A stretch of 52,660 bases of DNA, taken from Bryobacterales bacterium (GTDB taxonomy: Bacteria > Acidobacteriota > Terriglobia > Bryobacterales > Bryobacteraceae). Position 1 is the stretch's first letter. The number at the start of each line of letters is the position of its first letter. Positions 50,529-52,660 of this stretch are shown piece by piece. The stretch lies in assembly GCA_025463005.1 (NCBI GenBank), contig JAOAPR010000117.1:1-52660 (forward strand), read 5' to 3'. The notes under the pieces are model-generated. The model had not been told where the DNA came from. It did not search any database and saw only the letters and a list, made by a program, of their open reading frames with translations. Made by a program: the position numbers and the translations under genes.

Positions 50529-52660
50529 TTAGCGCGGCGGGCCCGGCGGCGCGTCCGTGACCGTATAAACCTGCCCGTTGCGTAAAAACAGACGCTCGGC
50601 CTCTTGCTTGTTCAGCGGGCGCGACCCTCGGCGATTGAACACCGCCACCTGGTTCCCGCTCTCATCCACAGCGCGGTCGCGATCGACACCTTTCGAAATC
50701 GCCAGCGCCGGCCCGCGCGTGCGATACGTCGCGATCAGCTTGGGCGTCGGCCGCGGACTGAACCCGAGGTAATTGGGATTGTCGCTCGGCGCGAAAAGCT
50801 GCACGATTCGCATTCCGCCCGAGCCGTCGGCGAGATAAGCGAAGGCACTCGCCGCGGTCATGCCGAGCTTCACATCGTTGGTGTCATGTATCGCGCCGCC
50901 CGCGTTGAAAACCTGGTCGATCACTGGCCTTTCCGGCTTCTCCACATCCACGATCACCAGGCCCTGACTGCCGCCGGCCACGTAGGCGTAGGTGCGCGCG
51001 ACGTAAAGATTGCGCGCGTCGTTCAACTGGAGCCTGGCTCCTGGAAGAACCCGTGGATTCGCCAGCGACGTCACGTCGAGCACTTTCAGGCCATCGCGAT
51101 CGACGATGAACGCGTAGCGGAACTGGACGGCCACGCCGCGCGGATCCACTAAATCCGGCGCGCCGATCTGCGCCGTGACCCTCGGTTGCAGCGGATTGGC
51201 GATATCCACCACCACCAGTCCACGATCCGTCAGGATGTACGCGAACGTTCCTGCAATGGTGATCCGCCTTGCTCCGGTAAGAACACCCCCCGGATTGAAA
51301 GTCGCCGTGCGCTTCAGGAAATTATTGCGCGGATTGCCATCCAGCACGGTTAACACGCCCGGGCTGCGGCTCTTCAGATCGGGATCGCCGACCACGATCA
51401 GTCCCTCTTCGCGATCCGCGACGTACAGGAATCCATACATCAACGCAACGCGCTGCTCTTCATTCTCCTGAATGTGTGTGCGAAGGGGATCAATAGCCAT
51501 CGTCGACGGCGACGCAACCGCAGTGGCGTATTTTGTCTTCAAATAGAACTGCTGACCCAGCGGAGAAACAGGAGCCGTGGTCATCTTTTCGGAGAAGTTC
51601 TTGTTGTCGACATTGGCAACGTCGTAGATTCGAAACCCGTCCTTGCCGAGTGCCGCGTACAGATACTCCCCCCGGAGTTGAAGATCCAGAACGTTGCCGG
51701 CGTGATGATCGGCCTCGGCAATCTCCCGATTGTGTTTCTCAAACCTCGCGAAATCGTCCGGGTACGCGATCTTGTGCAGATCGCTGCCGAACACCGCGGG
51801 AGGATCGTCGTGCTCGGCCACAGTCACGGCATCGAATCCCTTCCCTCCCTCGGCGACAAAGACGTAGCGACCCATCATGTTCACCAGATTGGTCCCTTGC
51901 ATCAGGAGCTGGGCCATCCACGCATTGTTGTCGCCGGCACGCGAGATGTGGCAACTGGTGCAGGTTTTGGTCTCCTTGGCGCGCACCGTGTGCGGATAGT
52001 AGGAGCTGAAGCCGAATCCGCTGAAGCCTTCCGCCGAAATCGTCTGCTGCTGGTAATACAGCCAGTCGCGATTCGCATTCTGCGAGCTCACCACCACGGC
52101 ACAAGTGGAACGCGTCGGCGCAATGCGGCTGCCCGTAACTGTGCCATCCACTCCCAGCATGTAAATGTCGTCGCGCAAGACGTCGAAATTATAGGAAGTG
52201 TAGTTGCGCGTCTCCGTTCCTTCGTTGTGCAGCACTGCCGATTTCGCGTTCGCCCGCATCGGCAGATGGCAGCCGAAACAGCTCGTGGTCCAGGAAGAGT
52301 GGCAGGCGTAGCAGGTCATCCGGTCGTTGCCGTGCGCGAGTTGCTTTTCGTCTTTTTCATTGCCAGGCGCCGAGCCCCACGTGGTTCCGTCCTTCAGCAG
52401 AGTCTTGGCCAGGCGCGAGGCCTCGCTATAGTGCGGATTCCCCGGCGTGATGGTGTCCACCACTTGCACCACTTCCCAGGAACGGCCAGGATCCACGTTC
52501 GATCGCTGATAGATTTTCCCATTCTCCTGATAAAACCGCCGCTGTCCCGAGGCGGTTCGCTGCAGCGAGAGATCCGTTCCCCCAATCGGGGCAGCTGCCG
52601 CGGACGTTCGCAGATTTGCTTTCGACTTCACCGTTCCATGGCAATCCACGCAGTCGATCT
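50529..52660 (-). CDS. Multihaem LVIVD-repeat protein, 5' end cut by window edge
   Basis: At least 710 residues are visible; the start lies beyond the right edge, since CVDCH is read at the very end of the window. Visible haem motifs are CVDCH, CYACH, CFGCH and CTSCH. The C-terminal two-thirds is a beta-propeller of LVIVD-type repeats ([47 protein letters not shown]). It is likely an exported or surface redox protein. The substrate is unknown. It converges with the decahaem gene and may belong to the same electron-transfer setting. Confidence 0.82.
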   Translation of the reverse strand, partial: IDCVDCHGTVKSKANLRTSAAAAPIGGTDLSLQRTASGQRRFYQENGKIYQRSNVDPGRSWEVVQVVDTITPGNPHYSEASRLAKTLLKDGTTWGSAPGNEKDEKQLAHGNDRMTCYACHSSWTTSCFGCHLPMRANAKSAVLHNEGTETRNYTSYNFDVLRDDIYMLGVDGTVTGSRIAPTRSTCAVVVSSQNANRDWLYYQQQTISAEGFSGFGFSSYYPHTVRAKETKTCTSCHISRAGDNNAWMAQLLMQGTNLVNMMGRYVFVAEGGKGFDAVTVAEHDDPPAVFGSDLHKIAYPDDFARFEKHNREIAEADHHAGNVLDLQLRGEYLYAALGKDGFRIYDVANVDNKNFSEKMTTAPVSPLGQQFYLKTKYATAVASPSTMAIDPLRTHIQENEEQRVALMYGFLYVADREEGLIVVGDPDLKSRSPGVLTVLDGNPRNNFLKRTATFNPGGVLTGARRITIAGTFAYILTDRGLVVVDIANPLQPRVTAQIGAPDLVDPRGVAVQFRYAFIVDRDGLKVLDVTSLANPRVLPGARLQLNDARNLYVARTYAYVAGGSQGLVIVDVEKPERPVIDQVFNAGGAIHDTNDVKLGMTAASAFAYLADGSGGMRIVQLFAPSDNPNYLGFSPRPTPKLIATYRTRGPALAISKGVDRDRAVDESGNQVAVFNRRGSRPLNKQEAERLFLRNGQVYTVTDAPPGPPR

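Noticed and set aside
1-52660. CRISPR arrays, tRNA, rRNA or insertion sequences
   Set aside because: I saw no regularly spaced repeats, no tRNA-like cloverleaf with correct arms, and no transposase or integrase gene.

Overview
The window looks like chromosomal DNA of an Acidobacteriota bacterium, probably of the Solibacter/Bryobacter type. This is inferred from gene content, not from a marker gene. The clues are high GC, a 1284-residue TonB receptor with an N-terminal carboxypeptidase-regulatory domain, a DUF1592-type cytochrome / DUF1552 / ankyrin gene triad, many multiheme cytochromes, and short or missing 5' leaders. I see no tRNA, rRNA, CRISPR array, integrase or transposase. Both window edges cut a gene: an RNB ribonuclease at the left and a multiheme LVIVD-repeat protein at the right.

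Region 1 (1-10.5 kb) is mostly housekeeping: ribonuclease, hydroxysqualene dehydroxylase HpnE (hopanoid pathway), a tiny membrane protein, fused anthranilate synthase TrpEG, an HExxH membrane protein, a Bcr/CflA-type exporter, a GH51 arabinofuranosidase and a secreted haem protein. Region 2 (10.5-17 kb) has a VOC protein / solute receptor / MFS operon. It is divergent from a PQQ alcohol dehydrogenase with a lanthanide-type Asp pair, and protocatechuate 3,4-dioxygenase (pcaGH) follows. Region 3 (17-23.3 kb) holds the TonB receptor with a clear promoter and terminator, a leucine-rich-repeat protein, and an overlapping cysC-PHP phosphatase pair that may make PAPS and recycle pAp.

Region 4 (23.6-29.4 kb) is the DUF1592 cytochrome, DUF1552 and ankyrin triad. 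Region 5 (29.4-36.4 kb) carries a CoA-transferase / enoyl-CoA hydratase / quinone reductase operon, RidA and a toxin-antitoxin pair. It also has a LigJ-like hydratase, a LigB-like dioxygenase and a substrate-binding protein. The LigJ-like and LigB-like genes, together with pcaGH, suggest breakdown of aromatic (lignin-type) compounds by two ring-cleavage logics. A cytochrome-ankyrin gene broken inside its haem motif follows at 36.5 kb.

Region 6 (37.9-52.7 kb) is the most unusual. An FHA-GAF-cyclase with a metallo-beta-lactamase partner is followed by two divergent redox transcription units. The rightward unit encodes a NuoE-NuoF fusion, a 718-residue iron-sulfur protein carrying two cyclic-nucleotide-binding domains between its NuoG-like and ferredoxin-like parts, a di-haem-b-like membrane protein and a ten-haem cytochrome c. 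I read it as a predicted cyclic-nucleotide-controlled electron conduit from NAD(P)H across the cytoplasmic membrane. The leftward unit encodes a five-haem cytochrome and a double GlcG/HbpS-domain protein.
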